Shown here in pieces: positions 36,718 to 45,399 of a stretch of DNA of 64,000 bases (position 1 is the first letter of the stretch; each line of letters starts with the position of its first letter). The translations under genes and the position numbers were made by a program. Source of the stretch: Nitrospiria bacterium. GTDB lineage: Bacteria; Nitrospirota; UBA9217. Below the pieces are notes generated by a model that saw only the letters and a program-made list of their open reading frames with translations, did not search any database and was not told where the DNA came from. The stretch is taken from the NCBI GenBank assembly GCA_919901555.1, contig CAKKPG010000010.1:1-64000 (forward strand). Direction: 5' to 3'.

Positions 36718-36996
36718 TTATTTCCTGAGCTTTTTGGCCGGTCCGCCGGGGATGACGAACCGTTCACGCACGATCCTGCGGAACCGGGGGGCATACAAAA
36801 GCTCATATACCGCTTCCTTGTCCGGAAAAAGAAGGAGCGCCGCTTTTTTGGTATTTCCGAGGAGGTCGAAAGCCTCCCTCATGGTGAGGTCTGACTGCAT
36901 CAGGATTGCCTGGGTGAGGTCCACAATGAACCGCAGTCTTCTCATTTTTTTCTCTTCTTCAAGCAGTTCCTCTTTTTTAACATCTTTGCATTCCAT
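36718..36996 (-). CDS. Conserved-looking hypothetical protein
   Basis: This 92-residue protein starts at ATG 36996 with GAGG upstream; an extension to 37116 lacks support. It is charged: MECKDVKKEELLEEEKKMRRLRFIVDLTQAILMQS, then FDLLGNTKKAALLLFPDKEAVYELLYAPRFRRIVRERF. I do not recognise the family; the wording is typical of proteins conserved in related bacteria but unnamed. It follows the 37046 gene by 49 bases on the strand. Confidence 0.65.
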   Translation of the reverse strand: MECKDVKKEELLEEEKKMRRLRFIVDLTQAILMQSDLTMREAFDLLGNTKKAALLLFPDKEAVYELLYAPRFRRIVRERFVIPGGPAKKLRK

Positions 36997-37045
36997 ATTT
37001 TGCCTCAACGAAAAGGGCGGGGACTGACGGCCCCCGCCCTCGTGG

Positions 37046-37777
37046 CTAATCTTCCCTTTTGTGCTTCTTCCACGCCTTTCCCTTTCCGGAGTATTCATCG
37101 TCATCGTCGAAGCCATGCTTTTTCCGATGTTTCTTTTCCTGCTTCAGTTCCTGCTTCTGCTCTTTTGTCAGGCGGGCTTTCCCGTGTTTTTTCTCATACT
37201 CGACCCGGATCATACCGCCGAAGTCCTCACCCCGCTCGCGGCGGCCCATGACATCCTCGGCGCGATGCCCGTAATAATCCGAGACGAGCCTCAGTTGGAC
37301 AAGATTCCTTATGTCGCTATCGTCAAAATCGGGCTGTTCCTGTTTCTGGAGCGCCTCGCGCAGAGACGTCTTGCCTCCGCCCCGCGGGTGCTTCCGATAA
37401 TAGCCGTATGCCTTGCCGTAAGGCGGTCCCGGCCGCACGTGATCGGGTACCGGAACATAATACACCGTGGGCTCGAGCCGGAGCCGCTGCGTAATTGCCC
37501 ACCAGTTCTCTCCGGCAAGCCGCCATTGCAGGACCACCTCCGGAGACACACGGGACTGCCGGGACAGGAACAGGAGAACGCTGATGTCATCAGCGGGCAG
37601 ACGGCGCTTCTCCAGTTCAAGAACGACCGTCGGCTGGACCTCGTAGTACTCGCTGTACACAACGCGAATATCAGAGGAATCTCCCACTGCGGCCCTGAGA
37701 CCAAGTTCCACACTCTGGGCGCCGGCGATGCCGGCGAAGAGCATGCCGAACGCAAGTACAAAAAACATTTTTCTCAA
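37046..37777 (-). CDS. Secreted hypothetical protein with highly basic C-terminus
   Basis: This 243-residue protein has a signal peptide MRKMFFVLAFGMLFAGIAGAQS. A central domain carries SEYYEVQPTVVLELEKRRLPADDISVLLFLSRQSRVSPEVV and YYVPVPDHVRPGPPYGKAYGYY. A Lys-rich tail (EQKQELKQEKKHRKKHG) ends it. I favour a TTG start at 37777, six bases after AGGAGG. The repeat at 37786-37867 supplies that ribosome-binding site. Function unknown; probably envelope-located. Confidence 0.65.
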   Translation of the reverse strand: MRKMFFVLAFGMLFAGIAGAQSVELGLRAAVGDSSDIRVVYSEYYEVQPTVVLELEKRRLPADDISVLLFLSRQSRVSPEVVLQWRLAGENWWAITQRLRLEPTVYYVPVPDHVRPGPPYGKAYGYYRKHPRGGGKTSLREALQKQEQPDFDDSDIRNLVQLRLVSDYYGHRAEDVMGRRERGEDFGGMIRVEYEKKHGKARLTKEQKQELKQEKKHRKKHGFDDDDEYSGKGKAWKKHKRED

Positions 37778-37785
37778 TATATCCC

Positions 37786-37867
37786 TCCTAACCCGCATAA
37801 AGGAATTGTAAATTGTAAATTGAAAATTGAAAAGTGCAAATTTATTAAAAACGACGCTTAAAAATCG
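37786..37867 (-). repeat. AT-rich dispersed repeat, third copy, ending in the ribosome-binding site
   Basis: In minus orientation it reads TTTATGCGGGTTAGGAGGG at its end, matching the repeat at 1732-1900 closely through TTTAATAAATTTGCACTTTT. It is directly upstream of the 37046 gene. Confidence 0.7.
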
Positions 37868-37940
37868 GTCCTGCCGCTGAGCACTGGCGCAAAAAAGCGC
37901 GCCTTTGCGCCGAAGCGAAGTGGCTGACCTGAGCAGTTAC
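37867..37940. mobile_element. Internally deleted MITE family A remnant
   Basis: CTGCCGCTGAGCACTGGCGC and TGGCTGACCTGAGCAGTTAC are the two conserved ends of family A, with the central 110 bases gone. The left terminal repeat is truncated. Confidence 0.7.
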
Positions 37941-37975
37941 AAGTTTTCATTATGGATCATGGATCGGACATCGTC

Positions 37976-38452
37976 CTATGTTCTCTCAAACGCTCCGCTC
38001 TTTCCCCCGGTCTTGCGGACCAGACGGATGTCCGTCACCGTCATGTTCCTGTCCACGGCCTTGCACATATCGTAGATCGTGAGCCCTGCTACGGCAACGG
38101 CGGCCAGCGCTTCCATCTCCACGCCGGTCCTGCCCGTGGTCCTGACAACGGCCTCTATTTCCACAGAGGACGCTCCCTCGTCGGGTTTGAATGAAATTTC
38201 CACGGACGTCAGATTGAGGCCGTGGCACAGGGGGATGAGGCCGTCGGTCTTTTTTGCGGCCATGATCCCGGCCACCCTGGCGACGCCGAAGACGTCCCCC
38301 TTGGACATCTTGCGGTCCATGATGAGGCGCAGCGTCTCCGGCAGCATGGTGACGCGTCCGGCGGCAACGGCCTCGCGGTCCGTTTCATCCTTGGTGGAAA
38401 CGTCCACCATGCGGGCGGCTCCCTGCTCGTCGAAATGGGTAAGTTTTGACAT
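37976..38452 (-). CDS. moaC: Cyclic pyranopterin monophosphate synthase
   Basis: This 158-residue enzyme converts the MoaA product to cyclic pyranopterin monophosphate, the first part of molybdopterin synthesis. It shows [47 protein letters not shown] (with the conserved His) and [28 protein letters not shown] 38452 follows AAGGGG. moaA is the upstream gene on the strand, separated by a 290-base repeat-bearing gap. Confidence 0.95.
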   Translation of the reverse strand: MSKLTHFDEQGAARMVDVSTKDETDREAVAAGRVTMLPETLRLIMDRKMSKGDVFGVARVAGIMAAKKTDGLIPLCHGLNLTSVEISFKPDEGASSVEIEAVVRTTGRTGVEMEALAAVAVAGLTIYDMCKAVDRNMTVTDIRLVRKTGGKSGAFERT

Positions 38453-38550
38453 GCCCCTTAAAAGAGAAATTCCAAATCTCAATTTACAAATCACAAATAA
38501 AATTCAAATCTTCAAATATCAAACTGTTTGATTATTGAAATTTGATGGTC

Positions 38551-38678
38551 TCGTAAGAAGTCCCCAGTGCTGTCATTGCGAGGAGCGGAGCGACGCGGCA
38601 ATCTCGTTTTTTCAGACAGTTACAAACTACGAGATTGCTTCGCTACGCTCGCAAAGACGGCTTTTAGGACTTTTACGA
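38551..38678. mobile_element. Palindromic repeat, family B, copy 2
   Basis: Nearly identical to 18097-18225, with TCGTAAGAAGTC at the left end and GACTTTTACGA at the right. It lies between moaA and moaC. Confidence 0.8.
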
Positions 38679-38742
38679 ATGAATCAAATTTGGTTGTTCA
38701 TGTATTTGGGATTTGGCGCTTGTGATTTGGAATTTATATCTC

Positions 38743-39732
38743 TTATCCTCCGATCTTCGACATCGTTCTCTGGTAGCATCCTGACGGTGTCTCGTGCAGG
38801 TAGTGCCGCTCGGGCTTGACCTGGAGCGCAAGCCTGAGCAACCGTTCCAGTTCTCCGCTTTCACACCCGCCCCGCATGGGGGCTTTGACGTCTATCTCCG
38901 TGTCCGAAAGGAGGCACGGCCGTATTTTCCCGTCAGCCGTGAGCCTGAGGCGGCGGCAGGACGCGCAGAAGTGCTTGCTGATCGGGCTGATGAACCCGAT
39001 CACGCCGGTCCCCCCGGTAATCTGATAGTTGTCGGATGGGCCGGCCGACTTCTTCGCGGCAAAGGGCACGAGGACGCCGACCTCGCGCTCGATGATCTCC
39101 CGCACGCGGTCCGCGGTCACGCATGCATCGGTGTGCCAGCGGTCGTGAGCGCCGATCGGCATGAACTCGATGAACCGGACGTGGATGCGCCGGGCGACGG
39201 TGAGCCGGGCGAAGGCGGCGATCTCGTCGTCATTCACGCCGCGCACCGGCACCATGTTGATTTTGATCGGTGAAAATCCGAGGGCCTCGGCCCGACTGAT
39301 CCCGCGCCAGACGCGGTCCCAGCTGTCACTGCCCGTGATCTCGCGGAACCGCCGCGCGTCAAGCGAATCGAGGCTGATATTGAGGCGTGAAATCCCGGCC
39401 GCGAGCAGCCCCGGGGCCATCTCTTCGAGCAGTACGCCGTTCGTGGTGAGGCTTATGTCCTCGATGCCGTCCAGGGCATGAAGCGATGAGATAAAGTCGA
39501 GGATCCCGCGACGGATCAGCGGCTCGCCTCCCGTGATGCGCAACCGGGAAATTCCGAGCGGTACGGCCACGGACGCCAGCCGAAGGATCTCTTCGTACGT
39601 GAGGAGTTCGTCATGCGGAAGGACCTTCATGCGCTCCCTGGGCTTGCAGTAGACGCAGGAGAGGTTGCAGCGATCGGTCACGGATATCCGCAGGTAGTCG
39701 ATGCAACGGTTGAGCGGGTCGTAGAGCGGCAT
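38743..39732 (-). CDS. moaA: GTP 3',8-cyclase (MoaA)
   Basis: This 329-residue radical SAM enzyme starts the molybdenum cofactor pathway from GTP. It has ISVTDRCNLSCVYCKP (CxxxCxxC) near the start, RITGGEPLIRRG, and a C-terminal cluster CASCRRLRLTADGKIRPCL. The end carries RTMSKIGG, with the GG motif. ATG 39732 is chosen; a TTG two codons earlier is possible. With moaC downstream it gives cyclic pyranopterin monophosphate. Confidence 0.95.
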   Translation of the reverse strand: MPLYDPLNRCIDYLRISVTDRCNLSCVYCKPRERMKVLPHDELLTYEEILRLASVAVPLGISRLRITGGEPLIRRGILDFISSLHALDGIEDISLTTNGVLLEEMAPGLLAAGISRLNISLDSLDARRFREITGSDSWDRVWRGISRAEALGFSPIKINMVPVRGVNDDEIAAFARLTVARRIHVRFIEFMPIGAHDRWHTDACVTADRVREIIEREVGVLVPFAAKKSAGPSDNYQITGGTGVIGFISPISKHFCASCRRLRLTADGKIRPCLLSDTEIDVKAPMRGGCESGELERLLRLALQVKPERHYLHETPSGCYQRTMSKIGG

Positions 39733-39782
39733 GAACAAACTCTACCACAGGGGGCGCTCCAGTTCAAGCCAAAATTATGACC

Positions 39783-39811
39783 TTGACCAAACATCGTTTT
39801 GCCGGTATAAT
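39783..39811 (+). promoter_or_regulatory. Promoter upstream of the 39884 gene
   Basis: TTGACC (39783-39788) and TATAAT (39806-39811) are 17 bases apart, reading away from moaA. Confidence 0.65.
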
Positions 39812-39883
39812 TACCTGCAATGCCGCTTCGGCGCGCTTTTTCTCACCGCCGGCATGCTCCCGAACCGAGGGTACCGACACTCT

Positions 39884-40435
39884 ATGACCACGAGAAAAAG
39901 GCAGCTGATCTCCAAAGGCAAGGGGTACCTGAGCGCGGCGGGACCGCAGGCCCGATTCATCATATTTCTCATCTTTACTCTCATCGCCTACACGGTCCTG
40001 CTCCGGGTATTCCAGAAGCTGGCTGAGATTCTCCAACTTCCCCTTTTTCTCCCGATAGCCCTTGTCGTCCTCCTTGTCTTCATCGGCATCATAGGCGTCC
40101 TTTACTCCCACAAGTTCCTCGGGCCCCTCACGAGGATACGGCACGCTATCGATATGATGGCGGAAGGTGAAACGGCATTAAACCTGCGCCTCAGGGATGC
40201 CGACGATCCCCTGCTGAAGGAACTGGCCCGTTCCGTCTCTCTCCTGTGCGAGCACAGCAGGAACGCCCAGACGCTCACCGACGATTCGGCGCGCGATCTT
40301 TTCCAGGAAATCGACGCGCTTTCAAAGGCCGTGCAGGCGGACGCGGACAGAAGCTCGCTCCGAAAGCACCTGGAAAGCGTACGGAAAAAACAGGAACTCC
40401 TTGAAAAGGCCATCAAGGCATTCCGGAAGGCATAG
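39884..40435 (+). CDS. Two-helix membrane protein with HAMP-like segment
   Basis: From ATG 39884 the 183-residue product has two membrane helices (ARFIIFLIFTLIAYTVLLRVF, FLPIALVVLLVFIGIIGVLY). A HAMP-like linker (LGPLTRIRHAIDMMAEGETALNLRLRDADDPLLKELARSVSLL) follows, then a coiled coil (ALSKAVQADADRSSLRKHLESVRKKQELLEKA). There is no kinase or methyl-accepting domain, so it may be a stripped sensor or scaffold. It sits 9 bases before the next gene. The start is uncertain; ATG 39854 is an alternative. Confidence 0.6.
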   Translation: MTTRKRQLISKGKGYLSAAGPQARFIIFLIFTLIAYTVLLRVFQKLAEILQLPLFLPIALVVLLVFIGIIGVLYSHKFLGPLTRIRHAIDMMAEGETALNLRLRDADDPLLKELARSVSLLCEHSRNAQTLTDDSARDLFQEIDALSKAVQADADRSSLRKHLESVRKKQELLEKAIKAFRKA

Positions 40436-40444
40436 GATCACACT

Positions 40445-40726
40445 ATGGCGGAGAGCGGATTCAAGGGAAAGAGCATGAAGGCGGTCGCCTCCGACGTGGC
40501 CGAAGGGCTGGTCACGGTGAACCCGCTCTTTCTGAAAAAATTCGACAAGGATATGATCACCGGGCTGAACGAACACCTGAGCAAGGGTCTCATAGCCATC
40601 CGGAACGAGCAGGTTGCCTTCCACGACCCCGTTGCCCTGAGGAAGAGAAACCTCAGACTCCAGCGGCTCCACAACGCGCTCATCATCCTCAAAAACATCG
40701 CACGCGAGAAAAAAATCCGTTTCTAA
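40445..40726 (+). CDS. Hypothetical protein, helical
   Basis: This 93-residue protein begins MAESGFKGKSMKAVASDVAEGLVTVNPLFLKKFDKDMITGLNEHLSKGL and ends ALIILKNIAREKKIRF. No family is recognised. It lies nine bases after the HAMP-like membrane gene and before a strong hairpin, so the two probably form an operon. Confidence 0.6.
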   Translation: MAESGFKGKSMKAVASDVAEGLVTVNPLFLKKFDKDMITGLNEHLSKGLIAIRNEQVAFHDPVALRKRNLRLQRLHNALIILKNIAREKKIRF

Positions 40727-40730
40727 CCAG

Positions 40731-40768
40731 GGACGGGGAACAGCGGTCGTACCCGCTGTTCCCCGTCC
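40731..40768. terminator. Bidirectional terminator between convergent genes
   Basis: GGACGGGGAACAGCGG and CCGCTGTTCCCCGTCC form a 16-bp perfect stem with a short loop; each flank has A- or T-rich bases (GCTTATTC on the plus side). Confidence 0.7.
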
Positions 40769-40779
40769 GCCGGCTTATT

Positions 40780-42015
40780 CTATTCGACGGCAAGAGAAAA
40801 TCGCTTCTTGAACTCTTCGGGTCCCATCTTCGCCGTTGCCGCGATCGTCTTGAGCGCCTCCCCTTCCATGTCCTCCTTCTCGAGCCGGATCATGTACCGC
40901 CTGGCCATGTGGTAATCGTCGGAGTTCGTGTCCACCGTGCGGATGCGGGTCTTGCCCGTCTTGGGATCGAGGAGGTCGGCAAACTTGATGGGCAGGCTTT
41001 TGCCTTCCTTGAGCATGATCATGGCGCCGGAGCCGCCGGAGACGAGGAATTTAACGGCGCTGTAGCCCAGGTACCGCGTGTATTCCCGGTCGTAGGAAAT
41101 AGGCGGCTGGCAGCGCAGTTCATAGCCGATGTCTTTTGCGATGACCGTGGTCTTGATCCCCATGGCCTCGAGGTCCTCAACGACCTTCTGTTTCAGCATA
41201 TCGCCAAGGGGGATCTCGGCCAGGCGGATATTGCCGTGATCGTCACGGGGCACGTTCTTGAGGATAGCAAGCTCGTCGGGATTGAGCCTGGTCGCCACGC
41301 CTTCGGCGATAACGGCAACGCCGTGGTTTTTACCGTAGGAAAGGCGTTTGATGATCGCGCCTTCGAGGATGGATACGACCTTATTCAGGGATATCTTCTC
41401 TCCCAGCTCCTCCGGGATAAGGGTGAGTGTGGCGCCGGCGCCCATGCCCATGCCCAGGGCCAGATGTCCCGCCGAACGGCCCATGGCGATCACGAAGTAC
41501 CATCTGCCCGCGGTGCGCGCGTCCTCCATAATGTTCTCCACGAGCTGCGTACCGAGCTGGCGCGCGGTCTCGAACCCGAAGGTGGGAACGCCGTGCGGAA
41601 GCGGCAGATCGTTGTCGATGGTCTTGGGCACATGGCAAACTGCAATTTTTCCGCCCGCCTCCTTCTCCACGCGGGTCGCCGTAAAAGCAGTATCATCGCC
41701 GCCGATGGTAACGAGGTAGCGGATACCGAGACTCGTCAATGCCTTGATTACGTTGGCCATTTTCTCAGGGCTTTTCGTGGGGTTATCGCGGGACGTCCTG
41801 ATGATGGAACCTCCCCGCAGGTGAATGCGCGAGATTTCGTCGTTCTTGAGCGCCATCACGTGACTCGTATCGCCCTTGGACAGCCATTTGAAGCCGTCAT
41901 AGATGCCCACAACGTGAAGACCATGCTTGATCGCTTCGAAGGTAACGGCGCTGACCACTCCGTTAATCCCCGGCGCCGGCCCGCCTCCGACAACAATTGC
42001 CAATTTTTCCGCCAT
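40780..42015 (-). CDS. 6-phosphofructokinase (PfkA family)
   Basis: This 411-residue enzyme starts at ATG 42015 after GGGAGG. It has GGGPAPGINGVVSAV, GGSIIRTSR, the effector/substrate motif TIGGDDTAFTATRVE, PKTIDNDLPL (catalytic Asp loop), and MGRSAGHLALGMG. The GGDD (not GGDG) at the phosphoryl-donor pocket suggests the pyrophosphate-dependent or long-chain branch; donor choice is inference. It phosphorylates fructose-6-phosphate in glycolysis. A fine promoter lies about 130 bases upstream. Confidence 0.9.
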   Translation of the reverse strand: MAEKLAIVVGGGPAPGINGVVSAVTFEAIKHGLHVVGIYDGFKWLSKGDTSHVMALKNDEISRIHLRGGSIIRTSRDNPTKSPEKMANVIKALTSLGIRYLVTIGGDDTAFTATRVEKEAGGKIAVCHVPKTIDNDLPLPHGVPTFGFETARQLGTQLVENIMEDARTAGRWYFVIAMGRSAGHLALGMGMGAGATLTLIPEELGEKISLNKVVSILEGAIIKRLSYGKNHGVAVIAEGVATRLNPDELAILKNVPRDDHGNIRLAEIPLGDMLKQKVVEDLEAMGIKTTVIAKDIGYELRCQPPISYDREYTRYLGYSAVKFLVSGGSGAMIMLKEGKSLPIKFADLLDPKTGKTRIRTVDTNSDDYHMARRYMIRLEKEDMEGEALKTIAATAKMGPEEFKKRFSLAVE

Positions 42016-42147
42016 TCCAGCCTCCCTCTTCATTCTGAATTCTTTAGAACACAACCACAGCCGCATCGAATGCCGGGACGTCACTGAAACCCCGGTCATC
42101 ATCTCCCGCTGGTTCCGTGCCGCATTACCTTTGCCGTGACAGCCGCA

Positions 42148-42176
42148 ACTGTAACAAAACAGGGAATCCTTGTCAA
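42148..42176 (-). promoter_or_regulatory. Promoter of phosphofructokinase
   Basis: On the minus strand TTGACA (42171-42176) and TACAGT (42148-42153) are 17 bases apart. Confidence 0.6.
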
Positions 42177-42265
42177 TATGAAAAGCCCCTGGCGGCAATC
42201 CCGGTGTTGCCATCCCCGGCGTGACCATTTGCTTTCCCTCCGCCGGTATGTTAATCTAAGCCACT

Positions 42266-44227
42266 ATGCAGATCGCGAAGATTCTGGGAAAAATGGGGTC
42301 CGTCGACCGGGCCATGAAGTCTGCATATGAGCACCGTCCCCAGCAGCTGGAGATGGCCGAGGCTGTGGAGACGGCGCTCCGGACGAAAACACACCTCGTC
42401 GTCGAAGCAGGAACCGGCGTGGGAAAGAGCCTGGCCTATCTTGTGCCCGTGATCCTCCGGGCACGCGAGGAAAATTGCCGCGTTGTGGTGTCCACTTACA
42501 CCAAGGCCCTCCAGCAGCAGATCGTACAGAAGGACCTGCCCTTCCTCAAAATGGTCCTGGGCGATTTCCGCTTCGCCCTGTGCGTTGGTGGAGAAAACTA
42601 CCTGTGTCTCCGGCGGTTCGATCAACTGCGGATGCATGACCTCTACGATCATGCCGAGCGGGATCCTCTCAACCGCCTGTTCGAATGGTCCACCGCTACG
42701 CGCACGGGCCTTCGGAGCGAACTGGAGGCCGAGCCCCCGCCGGGCCTCTGGACAAAGGCGTGCCGGCAGTCGGACCTCTGTTTCGGCAGAGACTGTTCTT
42801 ACTACAAGGACTGCTTCTACCAGAAGGCGAAGGCCCGGGAGCAGCAGGCGCAGGTCCTCGTGGCGAACCACCACCTGTTCTTTGCGGACATGGCAACGGG
42901 CGGCAACGTGCTCCCCGCGTACCGTACCGTCATCTTTGACGAGGCGCATCAGATCGAGGACGTGGCCACGGACTACCTCGGCATTGAAGTTTCGAATTTT
43001 GCCGTCCGTTACCTTCTCGATTCCCTCTTGAGTCAGCGAACCCGCAAGGGCATGCTTACCCGTCTTACGGCGCACACTCATGAGGGAGAAGTCGTCAAGG
43101 GGCTGGTCGAGGAGCTGAGGCACCGGTCGGAGCTGTTCTTCCTGGACCTCCGCGATGTCCTCAAGAAAGAGCCGGTCATGAGACTCCGCCGGACGCGCAT
43201 CGTTTCGGATTCCCTGAGTGAAGAACTCCTGGAGCTCAAGGATGCGATGCTCAAGCTCAACGTGGAAACACACGAAGAAGAACAGGAAGTGAAGGCCTTC
43301 GCAGCGAGAGCGCAGGGGCTTGCCATGGCAATAAGGCACAATCTGGAACAGGACCTTGATGGATTCGTGTACTGGGCGGAGCGCGAGAACAAGAGGATCA
43401 GGCTGGTGGCGTCTCCCATCGACCTGGCGGCAACACTGCGTGAAAACCTCTTTGGAAAGACAGACACCGTGGTGCTCACCTCGGCCACGCTTTCGGCCGC
43501 CGGCGCCTTTTCGTACATTAAAAGCCGCCTCGGCCTGGACGCGCCGACGGAAGTGCTCCTCGACTCCCCCTTCGATTTCGAGAAACAGGCCGTACTCTAC
43601 ATCTCTTCCGGCCTTGATGATCAGCAGGCGCCGGACTACCAGCAGAAGTTCGATAGCGAGCTGAAGGACATCCTCTCCGTCACGCAGGGAAGGACCCTCG
43701 TGCTCTTCACGAGCTACAGCCAGCTCAAGAAAACTGCAGAAGCCCTGAGAAGCGGCCTCCCGCATTTGGCCATCCTCTGCCAGGGTGAGATGCCCGCATA
43801 CCGGCTGGTCGAGCGGTTCAAGGAAATTCCCAATGCCGTTCTCCTGGGAACGGCGTCGTTCTGGCAGGGTATCGATATCCCCGGCGACGCGCTGCAGTGC
43901 GTCGTCATCGCAAAACTGCCCTTCGCCGTGCCCGACGATCCTATCATCGAGGCGAGGATGGAGCGCCTCAAAAACCCCTTTCTGGAATATCAGGTGCCGC
44001 AGGCCACGCTCCTCTTCCGCCAGGGCTTCGGCAGGCTCATCCGCACCCGCTCGGACAGGGGCGCCGTGGCAGTGCTCGACTCGCGCATCAAAACAAAAAA
44101 CTACGGCAAGTGGTTCCTGCGGTCCCTCCCGAAGTGCGCGATAACCGACGACCGGGAGGAGTTCAAAAAGCTCTTCGAAAGACTAAGAGCGCAAAAGGAT
44201 TCAGAGATGAGGAATCCTGAAGGCTGA
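42266..44227 (+). CDS. dinG: DinG-type ATP-dependent DNA helicase
   Basis: This 653-residue superfamily 2 helicase has Walker A AGTGVGKS (48-55), VVVSTYTKALQQQIV, the DEAH box VIFDEAHQIED, LTSATLS (motif III-like) and QGFGRLIRTRSDRG near the C-terminus. Four cysteines (C113 in ENYLCLRR, then ACRQSDLCFGRDCSYYKDC) suit the XPD/DinG 4Fe-4S cluster. It unwinds DNA with 5'-3' polarity and helps resolve R-loops and damage. ATG 42266 is preceded by no strong ribosome-binding site. Confidence 0.92.
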   Translation: MQIAKILGKMGSVDRAMKSAYEHRPQQLEMAEAVETALRTKTHLVVEAGTGVGKSLAYLVPVILRAREENCRVVVSTYTKALQQQIVQKDLPFLKMVLGDFRFALCVGGENYLCLRRFDQLRMHDLYDHAERDPLNRLFEWSTATRTGLRSELEAEPPPGLWTKACRQSDLCFGRDCSYYKDCFYQKAKAREQQAQVLVANHHLFFADMATGGNVLPAYRTVIFDEAHQIEDVATDYLGIEVSNFAVRYLLDSLLSQRTRKGMLTRLTAHTHEGEVVKGLVEELRHRSELFFLDLRDVLKKEPVMRLRRTRIVSDSLSEELLELKDAMLKLNVETHEEEQEVKAFAARAQGLAMAIRHNLEQDLDGFVYWAERENKRIRLVASPIDLAATLRENLFGKTDTVVLTSATLSAAGAFSYIKSRLGLDAPTEVLLDSPFDFEKQAVLYISSGLDDQQAPDYQQKFDSELKDILSVTQGRTLVLFTSYSQLKKTAEALRSGLPHLAILCQGEMPAYRLVERFKEIPNAVLLGTASFWQGIDIPGDALQCVVIAKLPFAVPDDPIIEARMERLKNPFLEYQVPQATLLFRQGFGRLIRTRSDRGAVAVLDSRIKTKNYGKWFLRSLPKCAITDDREEFKKLFERLRAQKDSEMRNPEG

Positions 44228-44293
44228 AGACGCCGTCGCAGGCGTGGTATCCATTGCGTCCTGACAGCCAACCCCGGACATAAAAACAAAAGT

Positions 44294-44315
44294 CGGTGAT
44301 TGCTCACCGCCTTTT
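44294..44315 (+). terminator. Weak terminator after dinG
   Basis: CGGTGA-TTGC-TCACCG followed by CCTTTTC lies about 65 bases after the stop. Confidence 0.5.
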
Positions 44316-44445
44316 CACGAGTTCCGTACCCTGTCTCCTGCATGCTGTCTACTATCCTACGCCTTCGCCCGGGCGGCTTTCCTCTGGCACAGCGTCTGGG
44401 GGAGCGATACAACCGATGCCAAGGCTGCAAAGTATACAGCCCCCC

Positions 44446-44473
44446 TTGCCATTTGAAAAAATGCTGCTATACT
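44446..44473 (+). promoter_or_regulatory. Promoter of the Cys-rich secreted protein
   Basis: TTGCCA (44446-44451) and TATACT (44468-44473) are 16 bases apart, about 155 bases before the start at 44628. Between them, from ATG 44526, an in-frame reading has CNHQCTECTLIHEAHCGNC. It could be a short leader peptide or an upstream extension, but its ribosome-binding site is badly spaced. The rest of 44228-44627 shows no gene. Confidence 0.5.
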
Positions 44474-44627
44474 TTTAACGTGTTGCCGCTGTGTGAATGC
44501 AGGCAATTCTTCCACTTTGGGGAGCATGCCGATCTGCAATCATCAGTGCACAGAGTGCACTCTAATTCATGAAGCCCACTGCGGTAACTGTTTTGACGAT
44601 ACGGAACCACGGATAAAGGAGGCGAAT

Positions 44628-44981
44628 ATGAGAAATATTGTCCAGCAGGTTGTAATGGCAGGGATTGTCATTTTCGCGGCAACAGGGACGGGCTTCGCCG
44701 GGGAATGCACGGACAACGGATGGCAGCCGACGTTTGTGAGGCACGATTCCGTTGCGCCGACGGTGTATTACTACACCGGCCACAGTTTCATCCCCATGTC
44801 CACCCCCGCCGAGGCGCAGCGGACGTGCGAAACGCAGGGGGTCCGCATGACGATCAACGGAGACACGTGCGCCCAACGGCCGTGGGGTCACTTCGGGTGC
44901 GGATGCAACATCACGCCCTCACCGAACACGACATGCGCCGCATTTCAGAATTTCCTGCGCAATACTCTGCAAAAGAAGTAG
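44628..44981 (+). CDS. Secreted Cys-rich hypothetical protein
   Basis: This 117-residue protein starts after AAAGGAGG. It has a signal peptide (MRNIVQQVVMAGIVIFAATGTGFAGE), then six Cys in a 90-residue mature part (ECTDNG, RTCETQ, GDTCAQ, HFGCGCN, TTCAAF). The cysteines could form disulfides or bind metal. I do not recognise the family. Confidence 0.65.
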   Translation: MRNIVQQVVMAGIVIFAATGTGFAGECTDNGWQPTFVRHDSVAPTVYYYTGHSFIPMSTPAEAQRTCETQGVRMTINGDTCAQRPWGHFGCGCNITPSPNTTCAAFQNFLRNTLQKK

Positions 44982-45057
44982 GGGCCGGAAGGGAGCGGGT
45001 CCTTGCGGGGAGATGGCCCGTCTTCGCGAACGTCCGGTTCACGGGTGCGGCCGGTTG

Positions 45058-45285
45058 TCACTTGCACCCCGCGCAGGAAGACGACGAGCAGCCGCCGCAG
45101 CTGGAGCCCCCGCCGGAGCTGCCAGGGGATGCATCACCTGAGGACCTGCCCATGCCGAAACGGGACATGCGCTTCGCTGTTTCCTTCGCTCCGCACTGTG
45201 GGCAGAGGACCTCGGGGCTGGAGCCGAAGACCAGCTTTTCGAAGCAGCAGGAGCACTTGTTGCATTGATACTCGTAGATAGGCAT
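45058..45285 (-). CDS. FmdB-family zinc ribbon protein
   Basis: This 75-residue protein begins MPIYEYQCNKCSCCFEKLVFG and continues CPQCGAKETAKRMSRFG, the CxxC...CxxC ribbon of FmdB-type putative regulators. The tail is Gly/Ser/Cys-rich (SSGGGSSCGGCSSSSCAGCK), common in this family. The role is unknown. It lies downstream of fsa and converges on the Cys-rich gene. Confidence 0.88.
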   Translation of the reverse strand: MPIYEYQCNKCSCCFEKLVFGSSPEVLCPQCGAKETAKRMSRFGMGRSSGDASPGSSGGGSSCGGCSSSSCAGCK

Positions 45286-45399
45286 CGTTTCAACCGTAAA
45301 GGAGTATTTTATGAATCGGGGAAACGGTGAACCGGAGAAACGGGGACGTCTTTCGCTGTGCTCCCCGATTCCCCCATTCTCCGGTTCATCTTACGCAAT

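Noticed and set aside
44300-44572. Plus-strand ORF after dinG
   Set aside because: It contains the terminator and promoter and shows no family resemblance.
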